21,101 nt of DNA from Methylophilaceae bacterium (lineage in GTDB: Bacteria; Pseudomonadota; Gammaproteobacteria; Burkholderiales; Methylophilaceae): assembly GCA_947379975.1 (NCBI GenBank), contig CANCPF010000029.1:1-21101 (forward strand), read 5' to 3'. A program made the position numbers and the translations under genes. Every line of letters starts with the position of its first letter. The stretch's first letter is position 1. The notes under the pieces were generated by a model, which was given only the letters and a program-made list of their open reading frames with translations, did no database searches and was not told where the DNA came from. This document shows, piece after piece, positions 14,684-21,101 of this stretch.

Positions 14684-15076
14684 ATGTTTTTTAAAAAACG
14701 TAATCGCATTCAAAATGCCATTGCAACGCTTATCGGAGCAGATACTAGTATTGAAGGAGATGTTAATTTTTCTGGCGGCTTACGCGTAGATGGTACGATA
14801 CGCGGTAATATTAGTGAACCAATTGCTAGTCCCAGCACCCTAATACTTAGTGAGGACGGACGTATCGAAGGTGATGTGACTGCTTCTCAGATAGTTATTA
14901 ATGGCAAAATAATTGGCACCGTTAAAGCCAATCAATTTATAGAGCTGCAGGCCAAAGCACATATTACCGGTGATGTTTACTATAAATCTTTAGAAATGCA
15001 CACAGGGGCAGTAATTGAAGGCAAGTTAGTGTATTTAGGTGAGAGTGTGCAAGCGCAAGATGCTAGCGTGAATTAG
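14684..15076 (+). CDS. Bactofilin (polymer-forming cytoskeletal protein)
   Basis: Self-assembling beta-helical cytoskeletal protein of 130 residues, usually membrane-associated and involved in cell shape or placement of wall enzymes. The core (about 18-115) shows the regular pattern of short beta strands with G-x-I/V repeats, for example IEGDVNFSGGLRVDGTIRGN and later DGRIEGDVTASQIVING. The N-terminal MFFKKRNRIQNAIATLIG is the short amphipathic, possibly membrane-targeting tail seen in bactofilins. TAGGAAT lies a few bases before the ATG. It follows the membrane coiled-coil gene, and an M23 endopeptidase of the type that works with bactofilins in other bacteria is encoded 3 kb downstream on the other strand. 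Confidence 0.92.
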   Translation: MFFKKRNRIQNAIATLIGADTSIEGDVNFSGGLRVDGTIRGNISEPIASPSTLILSEDGRIEGDVTASQIVINGKIIGTVKANQFIELQAKAHITGDVYYKSLEMHTGAVIEGKLVYLGESVQAQDASVN

Positions 15077-15095
15077 GATAGATTTTAAATATTGA

Positions 15096-15124
15096 TTGAC
15101 CTTGCTACCACACAGTAGCACAAT
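15096..15124 (+). promoter_or_regulatory. Possible promoter of erpA containing a small hairpin
   Basis: TTGACC (15096-15101), 17 bases, then CACAAT (15119-15124) is a fair sigma70 match. The spacer holds a 6-bp inverted repeat TGCTAC/GTAGCA (15103-15108 and 15115-15120). No T-run follows it, so it is more likely an operator or chance than a terminator of the bactofilin gene. Confidence 0.35.
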
Positions 15125-15153
15125 GATTTGATTAAGAAATTTAGGAGTATGTG

Positions 15154-15528
15154 ATGAATACAGTAACTGATGTACAAAATTTAGATTTAGGTGAAATGCC
15201 AGCGCCCTTAGTCTTTACCGATAATGCGGCAAAAAAAGTGAAAGAATTGATCGAGGAAGAAGGTTCGCCAGATCTTAAGCTACGCGTATTTGTTAGCGGT
15301 GGTGGATGTTCAGGTTTTCAATATGGTTTCACTTTCGAAGAAGAAGTGAATGAAGACGATACGCAAGTTCAAAAAGATACTGTTACTTTGTTGATCGATC
15401 CAATGAGCTTGCAGTATTTGATGGGTGCAGAGATCGATTACCAAGATAGTTTGCAAGGATCGCAATTTGTAATCCGTAATCCGCAAGCAACGACCACTTG
15501 TGGTTGTGGTTCTTCATTCTCAGTTTAG
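15154..15528 (+). CDS. erpA: Iron-sulfur cluster insertion protein ErpA
   Basis: A-type carrier that delivers Fe-S clusters to target proteins, including the isoprenoid enzymes IspG/IspH. It has 124 residues from ATG 15154. The three cluster cysteines are C52 in GGGCSGFQYGF and C116, C118 in TTCGCGSS. The acidic stretch FEEEVNEDD is typical of ErpA as opposed to IscA. A GTG three bases earlier (15151) is in frame, but AGGAG (15143-15147) is better spaced for the ATG. No isc or suf genes are near, which is normal for erpA. It ends at a strong terminator facing gltA. Confidence 0.95.
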   Translation: MNTVTDVQNLDLGEMPAPLVFTDNAAKKVKELIEEEGSPDLKLRVFVSGGGCSGFQYGFTFEEEVNEDDTQVQKDTVTLLIDPMSLQYLMGAEIDYQDSLQGSQFVIRNPQATTTCGCGSSFSV

Positions 15529-15545
15529 TGATTAGATAGCATATT

Positions 15546-15577
15546 AAAAAAGCCAAGTCATATGACTTGGCTTTTTT
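15546..15577. terminator. Bidirectional terminator between erpA and gltA
   Basis: A 32-base perfect palindrome: six A's, GCCAAGTCA (15552-15560), TA, TGACTTGGC (15563-15571), six T's. It sits between convergent genes and has U-runs in both readings, so it should end erpA on the plus strand and gltA on the minus strand. Confidence 0.93.
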
Positions 15578-15660
15578 ATTGGTGTCGGATATTGGTTGTC
15601 GGGCAGATCTTGAGACCAGATAATTAGCCTTAACCAAGTTTTCACAATCTATCTCTCGCC

Positions 15661-16956
15661 TTATCTTTCGTCCATAGCCACATAGTCTCTACGTGCGCTA
15701 CCCGTGTAAAGTTGGCGAGGCCGCCCAATTTTATGTTCTTCATCTGAAATCATCTCAGACCATTGCGCAACCCAACCAGCAGTTCTGGCAAGTGCGAAAA
15801 TAGCGGTAAACATTGAATTAGGAATACCCATCGCACGCATGACGATGCCACTGTAAAAATCTACATTCGGATAAAGTTTGCGTGACACAAAATATTCATC
15901 TTCCAAGGCTATTTTTTCAAGTTCCATTGCCAGTTTAAACATCGGGTCGTCATGCAGGCCAAGTTCATCTAATACTTCATGGCAAGTGGTGCGCATGATT
16001 TTTGCACGTGGATCCATATTTCGATATACGCGGTGACCAAAACCCATTAAGCGGAAGGTATCCGTTTTATCTTTAGCGCGCTTAATGAATTCACCAATAC
16101 GAGAAACATCACCAATTTCTTCTAACATTTTTAGCGTAGCTTCATTGGCACCGCCATGAGCGGGACCCCAAAGTGAAGCAATACCAGCTGAAATACAGGC
16201 GAAGGGATTTGCACCGCTTGAGCCAACCAGTCTGACCGTGCTGGTTGAAGCATTTTGCTCATGGTCAGCATGTAAAATTAATATGCGTTCAAATGCTTTT
16301 GCCAATACCGGATTAGGCACATAGGTTTCACACGGTGTAGCAAACATCATATGCATGAAATTTTCAGCGTAATTCAGATGATTCTGTGGATACATAAAAG
16401 GCTGACCCAGATTGTATTTATAGCTCCAAGCCGCTATCGTCGGTACTTTTGCCAATAAGCGATGCGCAGAGATTTCCCGATGTTTGGCATCACGAATATC
16501 CATGGCATCGAAATAGAAGGCGGATAGCGAACCTACAACACCGACCATTACCGCCATCGGGTGAGCATCGCGTCTAAAGCCTCTAAAAATATTGCTGAGT
16601 TGATCATGTAACATGGTGCTACCGCTGATGGTGTCGGTAAACTGCTGTTTCTCCTGGGCATTTGGCAATTCGCCATGCAGCAATAGATAAGATACTTCCA
16701 TGAAGTTACAATGTTCTGCCAATTGCTCAATGGGGTAGCCACGATAGTAAAGCAGGCCTTTTTCGCCATCAATAAAGGTGATGTTAGAGTTACAGGCCGC
16801 AGTAGACATAAACCCTGGGTCGTAAGTGAAAACGCCATGTTTGCCTAGGCTTCGTATGTCAATCACGTCAGTGCCAAGACTGCCAGAAAGTATCGGCAAT
16901 TCAATAGGTGCTGCACCATTATCAAAAGTAATGGTGGCTTTAGTCGGTTTATTCAT
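15661..16956 (-). CDS. gltA: Citrate synthase (type II)
   Basis: Condenses acetyl-CoA and oxaloacetate to citrate at the entry of the TCA cycle. It has 431 residues, the length of the NADH-sensitive hexameric proteobacterial type. Active-site residues align with E. coli: H232 in HADHEQNAS, H267 in GPAHGGAN, H308 in GFGHRVYRNMDPRA and D366 in NVDFYSG. The start ATG (16954-16956) has a poor ribosome site. It lies 119 bases after anmK on the same strand, behind a likely promoter with a palindrome, so it is probably a separate transcript. In methylotrophs with an incomplete TCA cycle the enzyme would mainly feed glutamate synthesis, which is an inference about this host. Confidence 0.97.
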   Translation of the reverse strand: MNKPTKATITFDNGAAPIELPILSGSLGTDVIDIRSLGKHGVFTYDPGFMSTAACNSNITFIDGEKGLLYYRGYPIEQLAEHCNFMEVSYLLLHGELPNAQEKQQFTDTISGSTMLHDQLSNIFRGFRRDAHPMAVMVGVVGSLSAFYFDAMDIRDAKHREISAHRLLAKVPTIAAWSYKYNLGQPFMYPQNHLNYAENFMHMMFATPCETYVPNPVLAKAFERILILHADHEQNASTSTVRLVGSSGANPFACISAGIASLWGPAHGGANEATLKMLEEIGDVSRIGEFIKRAKDKTDTFRLMGFGHRVYRNMDPRAKIMRTTCHEVLDELGLHDDPMFKLAMELEKIALEDEYFVSRKLYPNVDFYSGIVMRAMGIPNSMFTAIFALARTAGWVAQWSEMISDEEHKIGRPRQLYTGSARRDYVAMDER

Positions 16957-17007
16957 GATTGAGGTCTTAACAGTTAGTGTTAGGGATTAATTGTAAACTT
17001 AAAATTA

Positions 17008-17052
17008 ATTATACTTGAAGGCAGCCATTATGTGATTGCACTTAAGTCACAT
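17008..17052 (-). promoter_or_regulatory. Probable gltA promoter with overlapping palindrome
   Basis: On the minus strand, TATAAT (17013 down to 17008) is a perfect -10, giving a start near 17001 and a leader of about 45 bases. No good -35 is present. Instead ATGTGA and TCACAT (17030-17035 and 17047-17052) make a 6-bp inverted repeat with an 11-base spacer centred near -40, where an activator would sit. Confidence 0.5.
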
Positions 17053-17075
17053 TTTTAAATATATGCGTGGATAAA

Positions 17076-18215
17076 CTAACGTTGGTAGATAGCGCCCAAA
17101 ATACGTGCGCTTTTTGCGCCAGTCACTTGAGGTAAATTAGCCGGTTGTTGATGCAAACATTGTTTGGCAAGCCAAGCAAAGGCAATTGCTTCAACCCAGT
17201 CTACGCCAACACCAAGTGCTGCAGTTGTTTCAACTTTGGTATGAGTAAGCATGGATTGCAGGCAATCTTTAAGCAGGGTGTTACGCGCACCGCCACCACA
17301 TAAATGTATGCTATCTACTATGTCACAATAGTCAAGCAAAGCATGATGAATTGTCTGGGCTGTCAGCTCTACTAAAGTGCGCGCAACATCTTGCGTTCGG
17401 TAATTTTGGCCAGATAATTTTTGGTCAAGCCATGACTCATTAAATAAATCGCGTCCAGTGCTTTTGGGCGGCGGCATGTCGAAGTAAGGTTCAGCCAGCA
17501 TCGAAACCAACAATGGTGCGATGACTTGTCCGCTAGCTGCCCATGCGCCGTCGGCATCAAAGTCTAAGTCTTTATGCCGCTTAATCCATGCGTCTAACAA
17601 CATATTGCCTGGACCAGAATCAAAGCCTAGTACTTCACCAGCATTAGCTAGGGACTCGCCTGTTTTAGCTAGATAAGTAATATTGGCAATCCCGCCAATA
17701 TTGATTAAGGCGCGGTTTTCATGTCGACTGGCAAATACTGCCTGATGAAATGCTGGCACTAACGGCGCACCTTGCCCACCAGCGGCAATATCGCGGCTAC
17801 GAAAATCTGCTACTACCGTAATGTTTGTGAGTTCTGTCAGTAAGGCGGCGTTGCCAATCTGTAGGGTAAACTGCTGTTCTGGCTGGTGTCGAATAGTTTG
17901 ACCATGACACCCTATAGCTATAATATTCTCTGGACTGATTTGATTGATTTCTAGCAATTGGTTGACCGCTTCAGCGTAGAGTTTAGCTAGCGTGTTGGCC
18001 ATTAGCGCGGTTGTTTCTAGTTCATTATCTGTAGGATGCTGCAGGGCTAAAATTTGCTTGCGTAGGGATTGCGGATAAGCGAGAAAATGCGTATGTAATA
18101 CCTTCGGCACCTGCCGGCTGTTATCCAGCTCATCCTGAGTAAAAGCTACTAAAGCGACATCTACACCATCAAGGCTGGTGCCAGACATCAGTCCGATAAA
18201 AAGCGCATCAGCCAT
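17076..18215 (-). CDS. anmK: Anhydro-N-acetylmuramic acid kinase
   Basis: Cytoplasmic recycling enzyme that opens and phosphorylates 1,6-anhydroMurNAc, released from the cell wall, to MurNAc-6-phosphate. It has 379 residues, usual length. The ATP-binding start IGLMSGTSLDGVDVAL (7-22), GCHGQTIRH (102-110), GGQGAPLVPAFH, and GFDSGPGNMLLD (197-208, with D199 as the likely catalytic base) are all intact. ATG 18215 has AAGG about six bases upstream. The gene begins 31 bases after the stop of the M23 endopeptidase gene on the same strand, so the two form an operon joining wall cleavage and recycling of its products. Confidence 0.96.
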   Translation of the reverse strand: MADALFIGLMSGTSLDGVDVALVAFTQDELDNSRQVPKVLHTHFLAYPQSLRKQILALQHPTDNELETTALMANTLAKLYAEAVNQLLEINQISPENIIAIGCHGQTIRHQPEQQFTLQIGNAALLTELTNITVVADFRSRDIAAGGQGAPLVPAFHQAVFASRHENRALINIGGIANITYLAKTGESLANAGEVLGFDSGPGNMLLDAWIKRHKDLDFDADGAWAASGQVIAPLLVSMLAEPYFDMPPPKSTGRDLFNESWLDQKLSGQNYRTQDVARTLVELTAQTIHHALLDYCDIVDSIHLCGGGARNTLLKDCLQSMLTHTKVETTAALGVGVDWVEAIAFAWLAKQCLHQQPANLPQVTGAKSARILGAIYQR

Positions 18216-18246
18216 AAGAGCCTTAATTTTTTATTGCAAGTAAAGA

Positions 18247-19629
18247 TTAATCTAGTGCGGCGATATTACTGTTCGCCAATAAGGTTAATTGAGCGGCTAA
18301 TTGATGGCTAATGGTATCGAAATTAACTTTATCACGCGCTGCAATCGGGTCGGCTTTAGGTAAGGATACCGTCATCGGGTCGCGATGTTCACCATTCATC
18401 AGAAATTCATAATGCAAGTGAGGGCCAGTCGCGAGACCGGTCATACCAACAAAACCGATAATATCGCCCTGTGCTACCTTTTCGCCAGCATGTAATCCCG
18501 CAGTAAAGCGTGACAAATGGCCATAGACGGTACTTACGCCATTACTATGCTTAAGCATAATCACATTGCCATAGCCACCTTTCTGTCCTACAAAAGCAAC
18601 AATCGCATCCCCGGAAGCTCTGATGCGCGTGCCTGTAGGCGCTGCCATATCTACGCCCTTGTGCGCTTTCATACGTTGTAAAATTGGATGGAAACGGCCT
18701 AAACTAAAGCCAGAGCTTACGCGGGTAAATTCTAAAGGTGAGCGTAAAAAAGATTTATGCAAACTTTTGCCTTCAGGCGTGTAGTAATGCATTTGATTCA
18801 TAGAATCTCTATAACCTATCGCGCGGTAGGTTTTGCCGTTATTGACGAATTCAGCAGAAAGTACATCGCCGGTTTTAAGTAGGGCGCCTTGATCATAGCT
18901 GCCTTCATAAATCACATTAAAATGATCACCTTTACGCAGGTCTGAATTAAAGTCAATTTCACTTTCAAACATCTCGGCCACTTGTATTGCGATGTAATCA
19001 GGAATGTTAGCGTCATCGGTAGCGGCAAACAAAGAGCTTTTAATGACTGCGGATTTTAGAATAGGCCGATTTTCAAGCTGATGGGTAATCTTGGTCGCAA
19101 TATAGCCAGTCGCACTTTGTTTAACGTTAATAAACTGGTCTGATTCCAATTGATATTCAAGCGAAATTAAATTGCCATCACTATCAGACTGCGCCTCAAT
19201 GTCATGGCCTGGTTTTAGTGCGTTTGCAATTGCGCTTGCAACACTATCATTACGAATAAAATTAATCGCATCTTGATTATTAACATTTAAGCGTGATAGC
19301 AAGTTGTTTAAAGTATCATCACGGCGCACATGATCTTTATACCAAAAGTGTGTGTCAGCAGCAGTGCTGGCTGGTTCAATTGACGCTGGCAATGCGATTT
19401 CTTCTATCACAGTTGCGGTCGCAATATTGCCAGTTAACGATTGTGGGGCAATACCAAATGCAGCATAAATGCCAAATAATGGTAAGCAAGAGATTGCCAA
19501 AATCCAGCGTAATTTGAGCTTACGCTCAGCTTTATCGGCATTTTGCGTTAAAATAGTGTTCTGTGATGCATCCGCTATAGTGAGTTTATTCTGCATAGCT
19601 TGAGGTTGATTGGGCTCGTTAATAGACAC
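18247..19629 (-). CDS. M23 family peptidoglycan DD-metalloendopeptidase, MepM-like, membrane-anchored
   Basis: Predicted periplasmic zinc endopeptidase that cuts peptide cross-links in peptidoglycan. The frame opens at TTG 19692 (481 codons). I prefer GTG 19629 (460 residues), which has AAAGG about seven bases upstream; ATG 19596 is another choice. Counting from the longest frame, residues 61-82 (LRWILAISCLPLFGIY...) are one membrane segment, 115-300 contain the OapA/LysM-like region typical of MepM/YebA, and about 325-445 the M23 domain with H344 and D348 (HKGVD), YGHLS at 390-394 and HLH at 425-427. All zinc ligands are present, so it should be active and not an EnvC/NlpD-type activator. 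It is transcribed into anmK and divergently from tyrS. Confidence 0.9.
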   Translation of the reverse strand: MSINEPNQPQAMQNKLTIADASQNTILTQNADKAERKLKLRWILAISCLPLFGIYAAFGIAPQSLTGNIATATVIEEIALPASIEPASTAADTHFWYKDHVRRDDTLNNLLSRLNVNNQDAINFIRNDSVASAIANALKPGHDIEAQSDSDGNLISLEYQLESDQFINVKQSATGYIATKITHQLENRPILKSAVIKSSLFAATDDANIPDYIAIQVAEMFESEIDFNSDLRKGDHFNVIYEGSYDQGALLKTGDVLSAEFVNNGKTYRAIGYRDSMNQMHYYTPEGKSLHKSFLRSPLEFTRVSSGFSLGRFHPILQRMKAHKGVDMAAPTGTRIRASGDAIVAFVGQKGGYGNVIMLKHSNGVSTVYGHLSRFTAGLHAGEKVAQGDIIGFVGMTGLATGPHLHYEFLMNGEHRDPMTVSLPKADPIAARDKVNFDTISHQLAAQLTLLANSNIAALD

Positions 19630-19745
19630 GGGCTGACCTTTATTATAGATTGATGCGATTGCAGATTTTAACAGAATACTCAATTCAATCAACTAAATGA
19701 CCGATTTTAAGTTAACCAGTTTTAAGAAATGCTAAGGAAGTAAAA

Positions 19746-20972
19746 TTGAACATAGACGATATCAATGTCAACATACAGCAGCAGCTTACAGTCATTAAGC
19801 GTGGCGCTGATGAGCTTCTAATTGAAGCTGAATTAGTCGAAAAGCTACGCCTAAGTATTAAGTCTGGCCAACCGCTAAGAATCAAAGCTGGCTTTGACCC
19901 AACTGCGCCAGACCTGCATTTAGGCCACACCGTCCTCATTAATAAATTACGTCAATTTCAAGAACTAGGTCACCATATTTTGTTTTTGATAGGTGACTTC
20001 ACCGGCATGATTGGTGATCCAACCGGCAAAAGTACCACGCGGCCTCCGCTAACGTCTGAGCAAGTAGCAGAAAACGCGAAGTCTTATACTGCGCAAGTAT
20101 TCAAAATACTAAAACCAGAGCAAACGGAAGTTGTATTTAATTCAAAATGGCTTAATGAGTTAGGTGCGGCGGGCATGTTGAAGCTTGCAGCCAGTCATAC
20201 GGTTGCTCGCATGTTGGAGCGTGATGATTTTTCTAAGCGCTATAAATCAAACCAACCAATTGCGATTCATGAGTTTTTATACCCATTACTTCAAGGCTAC
20301 GATTCAGTCGCACTAAAAGCCGATGTTGAATTGGGCGGTACAGATCAAAAATTTAACTTGCTAATGGGCCGTGAGCTACAAAAGCAAGCGGGCGCGTCAC
20401 AGCAGTGTGTATTGACCATGCCTTTACTAGAGGGCTTGGATGGTGTGAATAAAATGTCGAAATCTCTCGGCAACTATATAGGTATCGCGGAAGCGCCAGA
20501 AGTCATTTTCGCTAAAATCATGTCCATCTCAGATGAGTTGATGTGGCGTTATGTAGAGTTACTGTCTTTTGAAAGCCTGGAAACTATAGCAGCATGGAAG
20601 GCCGGCATTGCGGCTGGCGCAAATCCACGTGATGTTAAAGTCGGCTTTGCGCAAGAGATTGTTGCGCGTTTTCATAGCCAGGCAGATGCTGACAAAGCCT
20701 TGGTAGACTTTCAAACGCGATCTAAAGGTGGGATTCCAGACGAAGTGCCAGAAGTGACCATCACTATAGATGAGGCGACGGTAGGCGTTGCGCAGTTGCT
20801 AAAAATGGCTGGCCTAGTTACCAGCACGTCAGAAGCCTTCCGAGCCATTGAGCAAGGTGGCGTTAAATTGAATAGTGAAAAGGTCTCAGATAAAGGTTTG
20901 CAACTTAATAAGGGTTCGGTAATTACTGCACAAGTAGGCAAGCGTAAATTTGCAAATGTAACTATCCTGTAA
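19746..20972 (+). CDS. tyrS: Tyrosyl-tRNA synthetase
   Basis: Class I aminoacyl-tRNA synthetase charging tRNA-Tyr, 408 residues. The HIGH motif appears as HLGH (58-61), the KMSKS loop is exact (236-240), and a C-terminal S4 RNA-binding domain (about 345-405) is present. The sequence DPTAPDLHLGH is the form of the TyrZ-like subgroup common in betaproteobacteria, not the E. coli TyrS subgroup. The start is TTG 19746: AAGGAAG (19734-19740) lies five bases upstream and no methionine occurs in the first 80 residues, so a later start would remove the catalytic fold. The gene is divergent from the M23 gene and followed 16 bases later by a promoter reading out of the window. Confidence 0.96.
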   Translation: MNIDDINVNIQQQLTVIKRGADELLIEAELVEKLRLSIKSGQPLRIKAGFDPTAPDLHLGHTVLINKLRQFQELGHHILFLIGDFTGMIGDPTGKSTTRPPLTSEQVAENAKSYTAQVFKILKPEQTEVVFNSKWLNELGAAGMLKLAASHTVARMLERDDFSKRYKSNQPIAIHEFLYPLLQGYDSVALKADVELGGTDQKFNLLMGRELQKQAGASQQCVLTMPLLEGLDGVNKMSKSLGNYIGIAEAPEVIFAKIMSISDELMWRYVELLSFESLETIAAWKAGIAAGANPRDVKVGFAQEIVARFHSQADADKALVDFQTRSKGGIPDEVPEVTITIDEATVGVAQLLKMAGLVTSTSEAFRAIEQGGVKLNSEKVSDKGLQLNKGSVITAQVGKRKFANVTIL

Positions 20973-20988
20973 CAGCTCTAATTAACGC

Positions 20989-21016
20989 TTGACCAAAGTA
21001 TAAAGCCCTGTAGAAT
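20989..21016 (+). promoter_or_regulatory. Strong promoter reading out of the window, probably for an rRNA operon
   Basis: TTGACC (20989-20994), a 16-base spacer, then TAGAAT (21011-21016). The discriminator GCGGCC is GC-rich, a mark of stringently controlled stable-RNA promoters, and the 16-base spacer is also usual for rRNA P1 promoters. No protein frame of note follows in the remaining 85 bases. The rRNA gene itself is not in the window, so the target is inferred. Confidence 0.6.
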
Positions 21017-21021
21017 GCGGC

Positions 21022-21049
21022 CTTCGCTAACGAAACAAGTTAGATGAAG
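21022..21049 (+). other. Leader hairpin downstream of the terminal promoter
   Basis: CTTC-G-CTAAC (21022-21031) pairs with GTTAG-AT-GAAG (21039-21049), with small internal mismatches and a 7-base loop GAAACAA. It lies right at the expected transcript start and has no T-run, so it looks like part of a structured leader and not a terminator. Confidence 0.4.
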
Positions 21050-21101
21050 CGGTAAAAAGTATTAAAGAAGTGTAGGTAAGAGGTAATAAATAGCGTAATA
21101 A

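Noticed and set aside
19642..19647. TATAAT on the minus strand upstream of the M23 gene as its promoter
   Set aside because: No -35 at a fitting distance, and the start it would give falls almost on the preferred GTG and its ribosome site, so both cannot hold.
19630..19692. TTG 19692 as the start of the M23 endopeptidase
   Set aside because: No ribosome site precedes it, while GTG 19629 has AAAGG at a good distance; still not fully settled against ATG 19596.
1..21101. CRISPR array, insertion sequence, prophage, tRNA or rRNA gene in the window
   Set aside because: No evenly spaced repeats, transposase or integrase motifs, or cloverleaf sequences were seen; an rRNA operon is only inferred to begin beyond the right edge.

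Overview
The window looks like chromosomal housekeeping DNA from a moderately AT-rich betaproteobacterial methylotroph, most likely family Methylophilaceae (Methylotenera-like). That placement is inference. It rests on an orphan pqqA, betaproteobacterial gene orders (gmk-rpoZ-spoT-recG, ubiC-ubiA, rplM-rpsI-argC, bactofilin-erpA, M23 peptidase divergent from tyrS), and protein sequences typical of that class. I see no mobile element, CRISPR array, tRNA or rRNA gene inside the window. All real genes run in intact frames; only the first is cut, by the window edge.

Layout. 1-1027 (+): the end of plsC, then a YgjP-like metallohydrolase gene, closed by a long hairpin. 1234-1305 (+): a free-standing 23-codon pqqA, the peptide precursor of the cofactor PQQ, with its own terminator and no pqqB-E beside it. 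1416-4848: an oxidative-stress locus, with oxyR (-) divergent from a 33-codon unnamed small ORF and katG (+), and palindromic operator-like DNA in the gap. 5079-10371 (+): gmk, rpoZ, spoT, recG. 10470-11949 (+): ubiC and ubiA, the first two steps of ubiquinone synthesis. 12229-13062 (+): ribosomal genes rplM and rpsI, with a promoter and a terminator. 13212-15528 (+): argC, a membrane-anchored coiled-coil protein, a bactofilin, erpA. 15661-19629 (-): gltA, anmK and an M23 peptidoglycan endopeptidase. 19746-20972 (+): tyrS, followed by a strong promoter with a GC-rich discriminator that points out of the window and probably drives an rRNA operon.

How the genes fit together. The set covers PQQ supply for alcohol dehydrogenases, peroxide defence, stringent response coupled to nucleotide and RNA polymerase genes, ubiquinone for respiration, translation, arginine synthesis, Fe-S maturation, and a wall group (bactofilin, membrane coiled-coil protein, anhydroMurNAc kinase, M23 endopeptidase).

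The most interesting items are not large genes. They are the orphan pqqA, the small ORF with a near-perfect ribosome binding site between the OxyR operator and katG, the 24-bp palindrome on the gmk promoter, the 23-bp palindrome on the gltA promoter, and the bactofilin/coiled-coil/M23/AnmK neighbourhood. I found nothing I would call a new defence or mobile system. No gap between genes exceeds 300 bases; the longest (11950-12228) holds a weak hairpin and the rplM promoter.
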